A stretch of DNA of 46,970 bases from an uncultured Oscillibacter sp. (GCF_910584465.1 NZ_CAJUBK010000013.1:1-46970), one strand, 5' to 3'; counted from the stretch's first letter, positions 15,405 through 24,009 are shown. Program-made: numbers and translations. The notes: generated from the letters alone by a model not told the origin.

Positions 15405-15492
15405 GTCTGTACGGAAAGGGGGGAGCGTCCCCCTGCCCGCGCAGATGTCCTTTTTGTTTTTGTATCGGCAAACTTGAAAAGGAGCCATCGTC

Positions 15493-16761
15493 ATGTCGAT
15501 CACGATCTTGAAGGGCACCATCGTCTCCGCCCCGGCCCTGGGGCGCCTGGAGATCACGGAGGGCGGCTTCCTCGTGGCCGAGGAGGGGCGGATCGCCGGC
15601 GTCTTCCCCGTCCTGCCGGAGCGGTACGCCGGGGCCGCCGTGGAGGACTGGGGGGACGCGCTGATCCTGCAGTCCTTCGCGGACCTCCACCTCCACGCGC
15701 CGCAGTATCCCATGCTGGGCTGCGGCATGGACCTGCCGCTCCTGGAGTGGCTGGACACCTACACCTTCCCCGCCGAGGCCCGGTTCGCCGACCCGGAGTA
15801 CGCCCGGACGGTCTACCGCCGGCTGGCCCGGGAGCTCATCGAAAACGGCACCACCCGGGTCTGCATGTTCTCCTCCCTCCACCGGGAGGCCACGCTGATC
15901 TTGATGGAGGAGCTGGAGCGGGCCGGGGTCACGGGGTACGTCGGGAAGGTGAACATGGACCGCAACGGCATCCCCGCCCTCCAGGAGGGCACGGAGGAGT
16001 CCAAGCGGGAGACCCTCCGCTGGCTGGAGGAGTGCCAGGGCTTCCGTTGCGTCAAGCCCATCGTCACCCCCCGCTTCACCCCCTCCTGCACGGACGGGCT
16101 GATGGAGTTCCTGGGGGAGCTGGCGCAGGAGCGGGACCTGCCCATCCAGTCCCACCTGTCGGAGAACACCAGCGAGGGGGCCTGGGTGCGGGAGCTCCAC
16201 CCGGACTGTGAGCAGTATTGGGAGACCTACGCGAAGTACGGCCTCTGGAACAGCCGGACCCTGATGGCCCACTGCGTCTGGTCCGACGAACGGGAGCGCT
16301 GCGCCATGAAGGACGCCGGGGTGACGGTGGTCCACTGCGCGGACTCCAACCAGGACCTCTGCTCCGGCGTGGCTCCGGTGCGGGCGATGCTGGACGAGGG
16401 GCTGAAGGTGGCCTTGGGCAGCGACATCGCCGGAGGCGACCACCTGAGCATGTTCGACGTCACGGCGGCGGCCATCCGGGCCTCCAAGGCCCGGCGGATC
16501 CTGGACGGCTGGGAGACGGCCCACCTCACGGTCCCGGAGGCGTGGTACCTGGGGACCTCCGCCGGGGCGGCGTTCTTCGGGGAACGGCCGGGCTTCGCCC
16601 CCGGGAACGCCCTCCACGCCGTCGTGCTGGACGACAGCGCCCTCCCCCAGCCCCACGCGATGACGGCGGCGGAGCGGCTGGAGCGCTGCGTCTACCGGCG
16701 GCAGAGGGACGCCGTCCGGGCGGTCTGGAGCGAGGGGAGGAAGGTCTTCTCCGCCGGATGA
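15493..16761 (+). CDS. guaD: Guanine deaminase
   Basis: 422 residues. Amidohydrolase-superfamily enzyme converting guanine to xanthine and ammonia. The metal-binding motif DLHLHAPQYP has His66 and His68; His221 in SHLSEN, His260 and Asp311 in LGSDIAGG complete the expected zinc site. The segment PQYPMLGCGMDLPLLEWL is characteristic of guanine deaminases rather than of cytosine or atrazine hydrolases. AAGGAG lies 8 bases before the ATG. The gene is alone behind a guanine riboswitch, so its level should answer directly to its substrate. Together with ssnA and ygfK further on it indicates purine catabolism. Confidence 0.93.
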   Translation: MSITILKGTIVSAPALGRLEITEGGFLVAEEGRIAGVFPVLPERYAGAAVEDWGDALILQSFADLHLHAPQYPMLGCGMDLPLLEWLDTYTFPAEARFADPEYARTVYRRLARELIENGTTRVCMFSSLHREATLILMEELERAGVTGYVGKVNMDRNGIPALQEGTEESKRETLRWLEECQGFRCVKPIVTPRFTPSCTDGLMEFLGELAQERDLPIQSHLSENTSEGAWVRELHPDCEQYWETYAKYGLWNSRTLMAHCVWSDERERCAMKDAGVTVVHCADSNQDLCSGVAPVRAMLDEGLKVALGSDIAGGDHLSMFDVTAAAIRASKARRILDGWETAHLTVPEAWYLGTSAGAAFFGERPGFAPGNALHAVVLDDSALPQPHAMTAAERLERCVYRRQRDAVRAVWSEGRKVFSAG

Positions 16762-16806
16762 GCCGGTTTTCAGGACCCTCAAAAGATCTTGAACGCCCCC
16801 GGATCT

Positions 16807-16847
16807 GACGTGCGCGGGAGGCCCGGGAAGGGCCTCCCGCGCACGTC
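16807..16847 (+). terminator. Terminator hairpin after guaD
   Basis: 18-bp perfect stem (16807-16824 with 16830-16847) around GGGAA, 45 bases after the stop codon. A long GC stem without a strong T-run. Same design as the hairpin after the hemolysin III gene. Confidence 0.65.
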
Positions 16848-16890
16848 CTCCCTCCCCGTTGGACCGGGCCTCCTCTTTCTCGGCCGTATG

Positions 16891-16930
16891 GGACCAAGCC
16901 CCGCCTCTAAAAAGAGGCGGGGCTTGGTCC
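16891..16930. terminator. Two-way hairpin between guaD and the XRE regulator gene
   Basis: 18-bp perfect stem GGACCAAGCCCCGCCTCT with an AAAA loop, about 20 bases beyond the stop of the leftward regulator gene. No clear T-run on either side, so termination strength is uncertain, but position between two convergent genes fits. Confidence 0.6.
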
Positions 16931-16952
16931 TCCTTCAACGGCCCACACGGCC

Positions 16953-18293
16953 CTATGGCGCGATGTACGACGAGATCGGGGACCCGTCCGCCAGCATCCA
17001 CTCATCGGGGCAGGTGTCCGAGGCGTCCTGCTCCAGGGGGTGCAGCTCGCTCCAGCCCTCGTCCAGGCCGAAGGCCGTGCCGGCCCGGACCGCCGTCCGG
17101 CCGTAGACGTCCCGGATGACCACCGCCGTCTGGAGCGCGTCCCCGGCCTCCACCGGGACCTCCCGGGCCGGGAAATAGAAGGTGAGGAGCTCCCGGCTCC
17201 TGTTGCCGTCCGCGTCCTTCTGCTTGAGGCCGTCCACAGCCTCCCACTGCTCTCCGGTGAGGACGTCCGTCTCCTCCTCCACCACGCCCGGCGACGGGAC
17301 GAAGACCGCCCACTCCACCAGCTTTTTGTTTTTGAACAGGCCCACCCGCACGGCCTCCGCCTCCGCCGCCGGGACGGTGCTGAGCGCGTCCGGCATCGAG
17401 CTTGGGTCGCAGTCCAGGAAGCCCCACGCATCGTCCTCCAGCGCAATCTTACCGTCCCGGACCTCATGGAAGGCCAGGGCGTAGTCCGCCCGCGCCGCCG
17501 GGAAGGTCCGGCCGTACAGGCCCCGGTAGGTGTCCAGGATCTGGGTCTGGCGGGTCTCGTCCGGGTAGACGAAGTCCACGCTGAGGACGATCGTCTCCTC
17601 CAATCCGCAGTACAGCTCGGCATCGAACGACTGCCCGGCCCCGTAGGTGCCGACTCTCTGGTCGCGGTCCCCGGCATAGAACTCCGCCCGCATCCCCTCC
17701 ACGAAGGTCTTCGGCACGGCGTAGACCGAGAACTTCGCGCGGTTCCCGGCCAGGTTCACGCGCTGCAAGGACGTGCCGTGATCGGCGGTGACGCCGTTCT
17801 GGGCCTTCAAGATCTCCTCCACCCGGCGGGAGATGCTGCCGATCTGCCCGTCCACATCGGTCTGCACCTGGCCGATGGACGCCTGCAGACGGTCATAGCT
17901 CCGGCTCAGGTCCTCCAGCTTCCAGTAAAACCCGAGGAGGATCATGCACAGGCACACCGCCTCCGCCACCACCGAGATCTTCACCGCCGCCAGCCGCCCG
18001 GAGGACAGCTGGGGCTTGGGCGCGTACCGGGCGGCCAGCTCCTCCACCATTTTCATCTGCGCCTCCGTCAGCTCCCCCCCTCCCGGGGACGGTCCCTCCT
18101 CCACGCCCAGCAGCCACCCTACGGACACGCCGAACAGGCGGCTCAGGGCCACCAGCTTCTCCACCTCCGGCAGGGCGCCGTCGGACTCCCACTTATAGAT
18201 GGACTGCCGGGACACGCCCAGCTTCTCCCCCAGGGCCTCCTGGGAGAGGCCGAGCTCCTTCCGCTTCCGGGCCACGCGCCGGCCGGTGGTCAT
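16953..18293 (-). CDS. Membrane-anchored XRE-family regulator with extracytoplasmic domain
   Basis: 446 residues. Residues 4-62 are a Cro/CI-type helix-turn-helix (ARKRKELGLSQEALGEKLGVSRQSIYKWESD). A linker follows, then one membrane helix (about 104-123), a coiled-coil stretch (about 125-165, DRLQASIGQVQTDVDGQIGSISRRVEEIL) and about 280 residues outside the membrane, built of repeated beta-rich segments that I cannot assign to a family. This one-component design would let an external signal act on a DNA-bound N-terminus. GGAGGG 7 bases before the ATG at 18293 fixes the start; the frame extends upstream without a ribosome site. Monocistronic. Target genes unknown. Confidence 0.75.
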   Translation of the reverse strand: MTTGRRVARKRKELGLSQEALGEKLGVSRQSIYKWESDGALPEVEKLVALSRLFGVSVGWLLGVEEGPSPGGGELTEAQMKMVEELAARYAPKPQLSSGRLAAVKISVVAEAVCLCMILLGFYWKLEDLSRSYDRLQASIGQVQTDVDGQIGSISRRVEEILKAQNGVTADHGTSLQRVNLAGNRAKFSVYAVPKTFVEGMRAEFYAGDRDQRVGTYGAGQSFDAELYCGLEETIVLSVDFVYPDETRQTQILDTYRGLYGRTFPAARADYALAFHEVRDGKIALEDDAWGFLDCDPSSMPDALSTVPAAEAEAVRVGLFKNKKLVEWAVFVPSPGVVEEETDVLTGEQWEAVDGLKQKDADGNRSRELLTFYFPAREVPVEAGDALQTAVVIRDVYGRTAVRAGTAFGLDEGWSELHPLEQDASDTCPDEWMLADGSPISSYIAP

Positions 18294-18400
18294 GGGGCAT
18301 CCCTCCTTCGTGGGTCCAATGATAGCAGGCCCGGCGGGGCATTTGCCACCAACCGCAGACATCCTTCCTGCTAACTGCGGGTTTACATCCCCGGGAAACA

Positions 18401-18423
18401 GCCCGGTCCAGGGCGGACCGGGC
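18401..18423 (-). terminator. Hairpin after the XpaC-like gene
   Basis: 9-bp stem GCCCGGTCC/GGACCGGGC with a 5-base loop, just past the stop at 18430, followed on the minus strand by TGTTTCCC. Moderate terminator. Confidence 0.55.
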
Positions 18424-18429
18424 CGTACC

Positions 18430-19605
18430 TCACTCCTCTCCTCTTTGGACGGCGGAGCCCCCCAGGCCGAAGTCCTGCTCGGCGCTGCCGGTGTCCCGGC
18501 GGAGCATGTGCTCCATCACCCGGATGTCCGAGTCCACGTCCATGGCGTCCGCCTTGTACAGCTCGTCCAGCTGGTGCTCGAAGCCCTTGACGATGGAGTC
18601 CATCGTCGTCTCGATGCGCTGCTTCGCCTGGCGGAGGTTCTCCCCCTCCACCCCGGCGGCCTCGAACGTGGCGTAGGAGTCCAGCAGCTTCTGCGTGGTG
18701 GGCAGGTAGTAGTTCAGGAAGGTGTCGATGCGGCCCGCCTTCCTCGGGTCCTCCTCCACCGCCCGGAAGATCTTGGCGGCGATCTCCTCCAGCCGGTCGA
18801 TCTTGGCGGAGAGGACGGGGTCCGCGATCTGGTCGTTGGCCCGGCGGATGTTCCGGAGGATGCCGGAATAGCCCTCCTCCGCCTCTTTCGGGGGCGGGGA
18901 CGCGGCCTCCGCCTCCTCCTGGACGGCCTCCTCGAACCGCTGGCGGAACGCCTCCCCCGCGCCGCTGGAGCGGAACAGATAGCCCAGCTCCACGTTGAGG
19001 TAAGCCTTCCCGCCGAAGTAGCCCTTGTCGATCATCTTCTCCAGGTCCTTCTCCACCCGCCGCTCGGAGTAGCCCAGGGTCCGGGCCAGCTCGTCGATGG
19101 GCACCGCCTCCCGGTCGCCCATGACCAGGAGGTACTTGGAGAAGCGTTTCAGCTGCCGGTCCATGGAGAGGCCCTTGAACAGCATGGCCCCGCCTCCGGC
19201 GGCGAAGGCCAGCCCGCTCAGGAAGTCCTCCACCCACCAGAAGTCCTGGAGCCAGCCGTATATCAGCGCCGCGCTGAAAGCGTCGCCCATAGCAAGACAG
19301 CCGATGACCGCCAGTATCGCCCCCAGCAGCTTCAGCCACCGGGCGGTGGACCGCTTCGTCGCGGGGGACTTGGTGACCTTCTTCACCGCCTTGACCGCCT
19401 TGGCCTGCTGGCGCGGCTGGGCCTGCCCGCGGGCCTGTCCCGCGTCCTCCCGGAGGGGCGGGGCCTCCTGGGCGGGCCTCTTCTCGTCGCTGCCGAAGAG
19501 CTTGCTGAACAGCAGCAGCAGGCCCACGGGCCACACGAAGATGAACGCCAGGACGATCAGCATCCAGCTCCAGTCCTCTTCGGACCTCCGATCCTTGTTT
19601 GCCAT
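18430..19605 (-). CDS. XpaC-like protein (5-bromo-4-chloroindolyl phosphate hydrolysis family)
   Basis: 391 residues. One N-terminal membrane helix (14-36), a Lys/Gln/Ala-rich linker (45-88), and a second hydrophobic block (90-150). Then comes a soluble region with a winged-helix-like part (IDELARTLGYSERRVEKDLEKMIDKGYF) and a C-terminal helical domain (DRLEEIAAKIFRAVEEDPRK ... FLNYYLPTTQKLLDSY), which is the recognisable XpaC signature. The family name comes from an old phosphatase phenotype and does not establish an enzyme activity. Members often sit next to telA (tellurite-resistance protein), which is absent here. It starts 3 bases after the DUF896 gene and ends the operon. Confidence 0.8.
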   Translation of the reverse strand: MANKDRRSEEDWSWMLIVLAFIFVWPVGLLLLFSKLFGSDEKRPAQEAPPLREDAGQARGQAQPRQQAKAVKAVKKVTKSPATKRSTARWLKLLGAILAVIGCLAMGDAFSAALIYGWLQDFWWVEDFLSGLAFAAGGGAMLFKGLSMDRQLKRFSKYLLVMGDREAVPIDELARTLGYSERRVEKDLEKMIDKGYFGGKAYLNVELGYLFRSSGAGEAFRQRFEEAVQEEAEAASPPPKEAEEGYSGILRNIRRANDQIADPVLSAKIDRLEEIAAKIFRAVEEDPRKAGRIDTFLNYYLPTTQKLLDSYATFEAAGVEGENLRQAKQRIETTMDSIVKGFEHQLDELYKADAMDVDSDIRVMEHMLRRDTGSAEQDFGLGGSAVQRGEE

Positions 19606-19608
19606 GGT

Positions 19609-19815
19609 TCAGCCCTCTTCCTCTTTCAGCTTCCGTTTGTTGCCCTGCTCGTCCACGATGTAGGTGTTGTCCAGCTGGCTCTTCAAGTCCCCCAGCACCG
19701 CGTCGATGTAGGCCTGGCGGAGGACGGCCCGCTCCTTCTCCTCGTCCGGGGTCAGGCCCACGGACCGGGCTTTCCGGGCCAGCTCGTTGATGCGGTCGAT
19801 CTGCTCCTGCTTCAT
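19609..19815 (-). CDS. DUF896 family protein (YnzC-like)
   Basis: 68 residues. Opens MKQEQIDRINELARKARSVGLTPDE and continues EEKERAVLRQAYIDAVLGDLKSQL with the end YIVDEQGNKRKLK: the full helical-hairpin pattern of the DUF896/YnzC family, small cytoplasmic proteins; B. subtilis YneB-operon members are linked to the SOS response, but the role here is not known. The ATG at 19815 overlaps the stop of the preceding DUF4177 gene (ATGA), so the two are translationally coupled; GGGGGAAGAGG precedes it. Confidence 0.9.
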   Translation of the reverse strand: MKQEQIDRINELARKARSVGLTPDEEKERAVLRQAYIDAVLGDLKSQLDNTYIVDEQGNKRKLKEEEG

Positions 19816-20012
19816 GCCTCTTCCCCCTCCGTTCCCCGCTCGAATACCAGGTCGATCTCCAGGACGCTGCCGTTCATCTGCTGGGTGGGGATCCACCCGG
19901 CGTAGCGCCAGCCCTCCGCCGCACGGCGGAGGATGGCTTCCCGGTGATCTAAGGTCTTCCCCACGAAAAAGCCCCTGTCGGCGGCGATCGTCTCGAACTC
20001 ATATCTCAGCAT
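19812..20012 (-). CDS. DUF4177 family small protein
   Basis: 66 residues: MLRYEFETI ... HREAILRRAAEGWRYAGWIPTQQ ... LEIDLVFER. The pattern of a strand, a helix 'I...a.eGWrlv...p' and a final strand ending in 'vFeR' is that of DUF4177 proteins, a small alpha/beta fold of unknown function. ATG at 20012 is chosen because GGAGGG lies 7 bases upstream; the ATG at 20027 has none. Third gene of the ABC-YlmH-DUF4177-DUF896-XpaC operon. Confidence 0.8.
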   Translation of the reverse strand: MLRYEFETIAADRGFFVGKTLDHREAILRRAAEGWRYAGWIPTQQMNGSVLEIDLVFERGTEGEEA

Positions 20013-20059
20013 CCCAAAGCCCTCCATATCTTACATACGGTGCCCGCGCCCGCCGTTCT

Positions 20060-20869
20060 TCAAACATAGACCTGCAGCACGATGGAGATCCGCCCCTTCC
20101 GGGTCAGGCCCCCCACCTCGCTGAGCTCGAACTTCCCAAAGCCCCGGGCGGACACCACGTCCCCCGCCTCCAGCAGCTTGTCCGGCTTCACGCACTCCCG
20201 CCAGTTCAGCTGCACCTTCCCGCTCCCGATGAGGGCGGCGGCCTTGCCCCGCGCCAGCCGGAAGCCCGACGCCGCCACGGCGTCCAGCCGCAGGGAAGAC
20301 ACGGTGTCCCGGACCTCCTTCCGCACCGGCGCCGGGATGTGGAGGCCGTCCGGCTCGACGGCCGAGACCCGGAGCTTCATCCGCCCGGCGGAGGTCCAGC
20401 TCTGCAGGAGGGCCCCCGCGACGCTCTCCAGCACCAGCACATCGGCGCTGTCCGGGCCGACGAGGATGTCCCCCACCTTCTCCCGGACGATCCCCAGGCC
20501 CATCAGGCTCCCCAAAAGGTCCCGGTGAGTCAGGCCCCCGTCTTTGCGGGAGGAGGCGGGCCCCTGCCAGGAGGCCCGGAGGCACCGGATGGGGCTCTCC
20601 GCCCCCTCCGCCTCCAGCCAGTCCGGCAGGAAGAGGAGGATCTTCCGCTCCGCCCCCTCATAGCCGCCCTGGAGGACGTACCCCGTCTCGCGGACGCCCG
20701 CCAGGCGCAGCAGGTCCAGGGCCTGCGCCTGCTGCTGGGGGCTGAGGAAGTCCGTGGCGGCGGGGATGTCCCGGGCCGCAGCCCGCTCCGCCCTGTCCAG
20801 GACCTTCGCCAGGGCCAGCCGGTCCTCCCCGGCAAGGCCCAGGCGGTCCAGCAGCGCGCCCTTATCCAT
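20060..20869 (-). CDS. ylmH: YlmH family RNA-binding protein (S4 domain)
   Basis: 269 residues. N-terminal part (DFLSPQQQAQALDLL ... ERKILLFLPDWLE) and the central GLTHRDLLGSLMGLGIVREKVGDIL are the signature of YlmH. The C-terminal S4 RNA-binding domain (about 185-245: LRLDAVAASGFRLARGKAAALIGSGKVQLNW and DVVSARGFGKFEL) completes it. YlmH is reported to act on stalled ribosomes and is usually found in the division/ylm cluster beside sepF; here it lies instead behind an ABC exporter, whose end it overlaps by 8 bases. Confidence 0.9.
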   Translation of the reverse strand: MDKGALLDRLGLAGEDRLALAKVLDRAERAAARDIPAATDFLSPQQQAQALDLLRLAGVRETGYVLQGGYEGAERKILLFLPDWLEAEGAESPIRCLRASWQGPASSRKDGGLTHRDLLGSLMGLGIVREKVGDILVGPDSADVLVLESVAGALLQSWTSAGRMKLRVSAVEPDGLHIPAPVRKEVRDTVSSLRLDAVAASGFRLARGKAAALIGSGKVQLNWRECVKPDKLLEAGDVVSARGFGKFELSEVGGLTRKGRISIVLQVYV

Positions 20870-22613
20870 GGCGCAGCTCCTGGGTGCGGACCAGGGCGGC
20901 GTAGGCCCCGTCCCTGGCCATCAGCTCCTCGTGGCCCCCCAGCTCGACGATGCGCCCGTCCTCTACGACGGCGATGCGGTCCGCGTTCCGGACGGTGGAG
21001 AGCCGGTGGGCGATGATGATGGTGGTCCGGCCCCGGGACAGCTTGTCGAACGCCTCCTGGAGCTTGGCCTCCGTCACGCTGTCCAGCGCCGACGTGGCCT
21101 CGTCCAGGATCAGGACCGGGGGATCTTTCAGGAAGATGCGGGCGATGGAGATGCGCTGCTTCTGCCCGCCGGAGAGGAGCACGCCCCGCTCCCCCACGTA
21201 GGTATCGAACCCGTCGGGCATCGCCACGATGTCGTCATAGATCTCCGCCAGACGCGCGGCCCGGGCGACCTCCTCCTCGGTGGCCCCGGGGCGGCCGTAA
21301 CGGATGTTCTCCAGGATGCTGGCGGCGAAGAGGAACACGTCCTGCTGCACGACGCCCACGTTCCGCCGCAGGGACTCCTGGGTCACCTGCCGCACGTCGC
21401 AGCCGTCCAGGCGGACGGCCCCCTCGGTGACGTCGTAGAACCGGGGGATGAGCTGGCACAGCGTGGACTTCCCTCCGCCGGAGGGCCCCACCACCGCCAG
21501 GGTCTCGCCGGGGCGGATGTGGAGGTCCACGTCCCGCAGCACCGCCAGGTCCCCCTGGTAGGCGAAGCTGACATGGTCCACGTCGATGCGCCCCTCCACC
21601 CGGTCCAGGACCTTAGCGCCGGGGGCGTCCCGGAGGGCGGGCTCCTCCCGCATGATCTCGATGAAGCGGCCCAGGCCCGCCGTGCCGTTGGCGAAGAGCT
21701 CGGCAAAGTTGGAGAGCTTGCGCACCGGGGTGACGAAGGCGGTGATGTAGAAGCTGAACGTGGTCAGGTCGATGACGTTCATCTCCCCCTCCATGATCAG
21801 CAGGCCCCCGGCGGCGATGACGGCGGCGGAGAGGATGCACATGAAGAACTCCATCGAGGCGTTGAAGCGGCCCATGGCCTTGTGGAAGGCCCGCTTGGAG
21901 GTCTTGAAGGTGGCGTTGGAGCTGTCGAACTTCCTCAGCTCCGCCCCCTCGTTGGCGAAGGCCTTCGCGGTGCGGATGCCGGAGAGGCCGGACTCGATGT
22001 CGGAGTTGATGACGGCGGTCTTCTGCTTCACGGCGGCGGAGGCGGCGCTCATGGACCTCCGGCAGGACCAGACCACGGCGAAGAAGACCGGCACGATGCA
22101 GGCGATGACCAGGGCCAGCCGCCACTGGATCGTGAACATGACGATCAGGGAGCCCACGATGGTGACGCCGGAGATGAAGATGTCCTCCGGCCCGTGGTGG
22201 GCCAGCTCCGTGATGTCGAAGAGGTCCGCCGTCAGGCGGCTCATGAGCTGGCCGGTGCGGTTCTTGTCGTAGTAATCGAAGCTCAGCTCCTGCATGTGGC
22301 GGAACAGGTCGTGGCGGATGTCCGCCTCGACGCAGATGCCGAAGGTGTGGCCCCAGTAACAGATGACGTAGGTCAGCATGGACCGGAGGACGAAGGCGGC
22401 GAAGACCACCGCCATCACCGCGAAGAAGGTCCTGTAGGCGCTTTTGGGCAGCAGCTCGTACATGCACCAGCGGGACACCGCCGGGAAGGCCAGGTCGATG
22501 AGGGAGATCATCAGCGCGCAGCCAAGATCCATGATGAACAGCCGCCGGTGGGGCCTGAAATAGGAGAGGAAGATCTGCAGGGCAGACTTTTGCCGGAAGT
22601 CCTGGGTCGTCAT
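20862..22613 (-). CDS. ABC exporter, fused membrane and ATPase domains
   Basis: 583 residues, a half-transporter that works as a dimer. The N-terminal six-helix membrane domain (about 20-320) includes the coupling-helix region DYYDKNRTGQLMSRLTADL. The ATPase domain has Walker A GPSGGGKST, Q-loop VVQQDVFLF, signature LSGGQKQR, Walker B LILDEATSALD and H-loop AHRLST. Closest to the MsbA/LmrA/YknU-like group; substrate unknown. ATG at 22613 has GAAGGAG 9 bases upstream and is preferred over 22634. First gene of a five-gene operon with ylmH. Confidence 0.92.
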   Translation of the reverse strand: MTTQDFRQKSALQIFLSYFRPHRRLFIMDLGCALMISLIDLAFPAVSRWCMYELLPKSAYRTFFAVMAVVFAAFVLRSMLTYVICYWGHTFGICVEADIRHDLFRHMQELSFDYYDKNRTGQLMSRLTADLFDITELAHHGPEDIFISGVTIVGSLIVMFTIQWRLALVIACIVPVFFAVVWSCRRSMSAASAAVKQKTAVINSDIESGLSGIRTAKAFANEGAELRKFDSSNATFKTSKRAFHKAMGRFNASMEFFMCILSAAVIAAGGLLIMEGEMNVIDLTTFSFYITAFVTPVRKLSNFAELFANGTAGLGRFIEIMREEPALRDAPGAKVLDRVEGRIDVDHVSFAYQGDLAVLRDVDLHIRPGETLAVVGPSGGGKSTLCQLIPRFYDVTEGAVRLDGCDVRQVTQESLRRNVGVVQQDVFLFAASILENIRYGRPGATEEEVARAARLAEIYDDIVAMPDGFDTYVGERGVLLSGGQKQRISIARIFLKDPPVLILDEATSALDSVTEAKLQEAFDKLSRGRTTIIIAHRLSTVRNADRIAVVEDGRIVELGGHEELMARDGAYAALVRTQELRHG

Positions 22614-22680
22614 AAAGCGATGCTCCTTCGTCATAGGTCGATACAAAGGATATGATAACACAGATCCCGCCGCCGCGCAA

Positions 22681-22719
22681 CAAAATATCCCCGGACACAC
22701 ACGGTGCATCCGGGGATAT
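22681..22719 (-). terminator. Terminator of the SH3-domain protein gene
   Basis: 11-bp stem ATATCCCCGGA/TCCGGGGATAT (22685-22695 and 22709-22719), followed on the minus strand by TTTTGTTG. It separates this gene from the ABC operon. Confidence 0.8.
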
Positions 22720-22744
22720 CCGATCCTCAGGTCCGAGAGGGGCG

Positions 22745-23806
22745 TCAGGCGTTGGCCAGGAACTCGCCCTTCATATAGCCGCTGGTGGTCACGCCGCCGC
22801 TGGCCACGAAGGTGATCTCATACCAGTCGTTCCCCGCGCTGGCCACGATCTGGACGGAGCCGCCGTTGGGGACGGTCGCCAGGATGTCATGGTCCGTGCC
22901 GGGGCCGGAGCGGACCCGGACGCCGTTGCCGCCGTTGACGACCACGGCCTTGCCCGTCTTCAGCGAGCCGCCGCCGGAAGACGGCGCGGGGGACGAGGTC
23001 CCGGTGCTCCCGCCGCTGCCGGTGCTGGGCGCGGGGGCGGAGCCGCCGGTGACCCGGACGATGCAGACGGCCTTCTTGGTCCCGTCCGTGACCACCACGT
23101 TGGTGGTGCCCTTGGACACGGGAGTGACCGTGCCGTCGCTGGCCACGGAGGCGATGGAGGTATCCTCGCTGATCCAGGTGTACGTGCCGGTGCCGCCGGA
23201 GACCCGCAGCTTCACATCGCCCGCGGAGACCGACCGGGTGAAGTCCGTGCTGCTCAGGGTCAGCCCGCCGGGCAGGGCCGCCGCGGAGGCATAGCTCATG
23301 CCGCCGCTGGTCCCGCCGCCGGAGGAGATCCCGGCGTCCCCGGCGTTCCCGCCGGCGCCGCCGCTGCCTTCCGGCATACTGCCGGACCCGGCGCCGCCCT
23401 CCGGATCTTCGCCCTCCGGGTCCCCGGCCGCCGGATCTGCCGTGCCGCCGGCGTCATCGCCGGGCACGCTCCCGGGCCCGGCGGGAGGCTCGACCGGCGC
23501 CGTGACGTCCGTCTTGCCGGTGTCGTCGGCGGGGTCCTTGGCAAATTTATCGGCGATCTTATCGCCGTAGAGCAGGTAGACCAGCAACGCCGTCATCAGC
23601 ACGATCAGCACGATCAAGATCGGCGTCACGATGCCGTAAGAGCTCCTGCCGCCCCGGCCCGAGCTCCGCACGCCCTCCCGGAGGATGGGGCGGCGGGCAG
23701 GCTCCTGCTGTTCCTCCTCCCAGAATTCGTCCTCCTCGCAGAACGGGCAGTTCTTATAGGTGTCGGAATATCTCTCCCCGCAGACGGGGCAGCGCTTCAT
23801 TGCCAT
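22745..23806 (-). CDS. Zinc-ribbon, Big2 and SH3 domain membrane protein
   Basis: 353 residues in clear modules. A cytoplasmic zinc ribbon has Cys6, Cys9, Cys20 and Cys23 (CPVCG...CPFC). One membrane helix spans about 59-82. A long Gly/Pro/Ser/Asp spacer (90-180) leads outside. A Big2-type Ig domain follows (about 190-260: VSGGTGTYTWISEDTSIASVASDGTVTPVSKGTTNV), then a second spacer and a bacterial SH3 domain (about 290-350: GVRVRSGPGTDHDILATVPNGG), which often binds peptidoglycan. Probably a cell-wall-associated protein of unknown role. GGAGG 6 bases before the ATG at 23806 sets the start. Confidence 0.85.
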   Translation of the reverse strand: MAMKRCPVCGERYSDTYKNCPFCEEDEFWEEEQQEPARRPILREGVRSSGRGGRSSYGIVTPILIVLIVLMTALLVYLLYGDKIADKFAKDPADDTGKTDVTAPVEPPAGPGSVPGDDAGGTADPAAGDPEGEDPEGGAGSGSMPEGSGGAGGNAGDAGISSGGGTSGGMSYASAAALPGGLTLSSTDFTRSVSAGDVKLRVSGGTGTYTWISEDTSIASVASDGTVTPVSKGTTNVVVTDGTKKAVCIVRVTGGSAPAPSTGSGGSTGTSSPAPSSGGGSLKTGKAVVVNGGNGVRVRSGPGTDHDILATVPNGGSVQIVASAGNDWYEITFVASGGVTTSGYMKGEFLANA

Positions 23807-23870
23807 ATCGGTCCTCCCAAGTGATCGAATCATGAAAAAGCGTGTCGCTTTCAGTACAGCCGTGTCTTAT

Positions 23871-23899
23871 ATCATAGCGATCTTCCCTTCCGCCGTCAA
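23871..23899 (-). promoter_or_regulatory. Promoter of the SH3-domain protein gene
   Basis: TTGACG (23894-23899) and TATGAT (23871-23876), spacer 17, minus strand. Confidence 0.8.
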
Positions 23900-23939
23900 G
23901 TGCGGGCCCGCCAAAATTTGTGAATTTTCTGGGTCCTCC

Positions 23940-23967
23940 TTGCTTTTTCGCGCGGGAGCCATATAAT
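23940..23967 (+). promoter_or_regulatory. Promoter of udk
   Basis: TTGCTT (23940-23945) and an exact TATAAT (23962-23967), spacer 16, about 43 bases before the udk ATG. Confidence 0.7.
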
Positions 23968-24009
23968 GGATATCAGCGGACAAGATCGAATCAGCGGGAG
24001 GTACATCGT

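Noticed and set aside
16807..16930. Small structured RNA gene between guaD and the XRE gene
   Set aside because: Two separate perfect hairpins at the ends of convergent genes are explained by termination; no promoter points into them.
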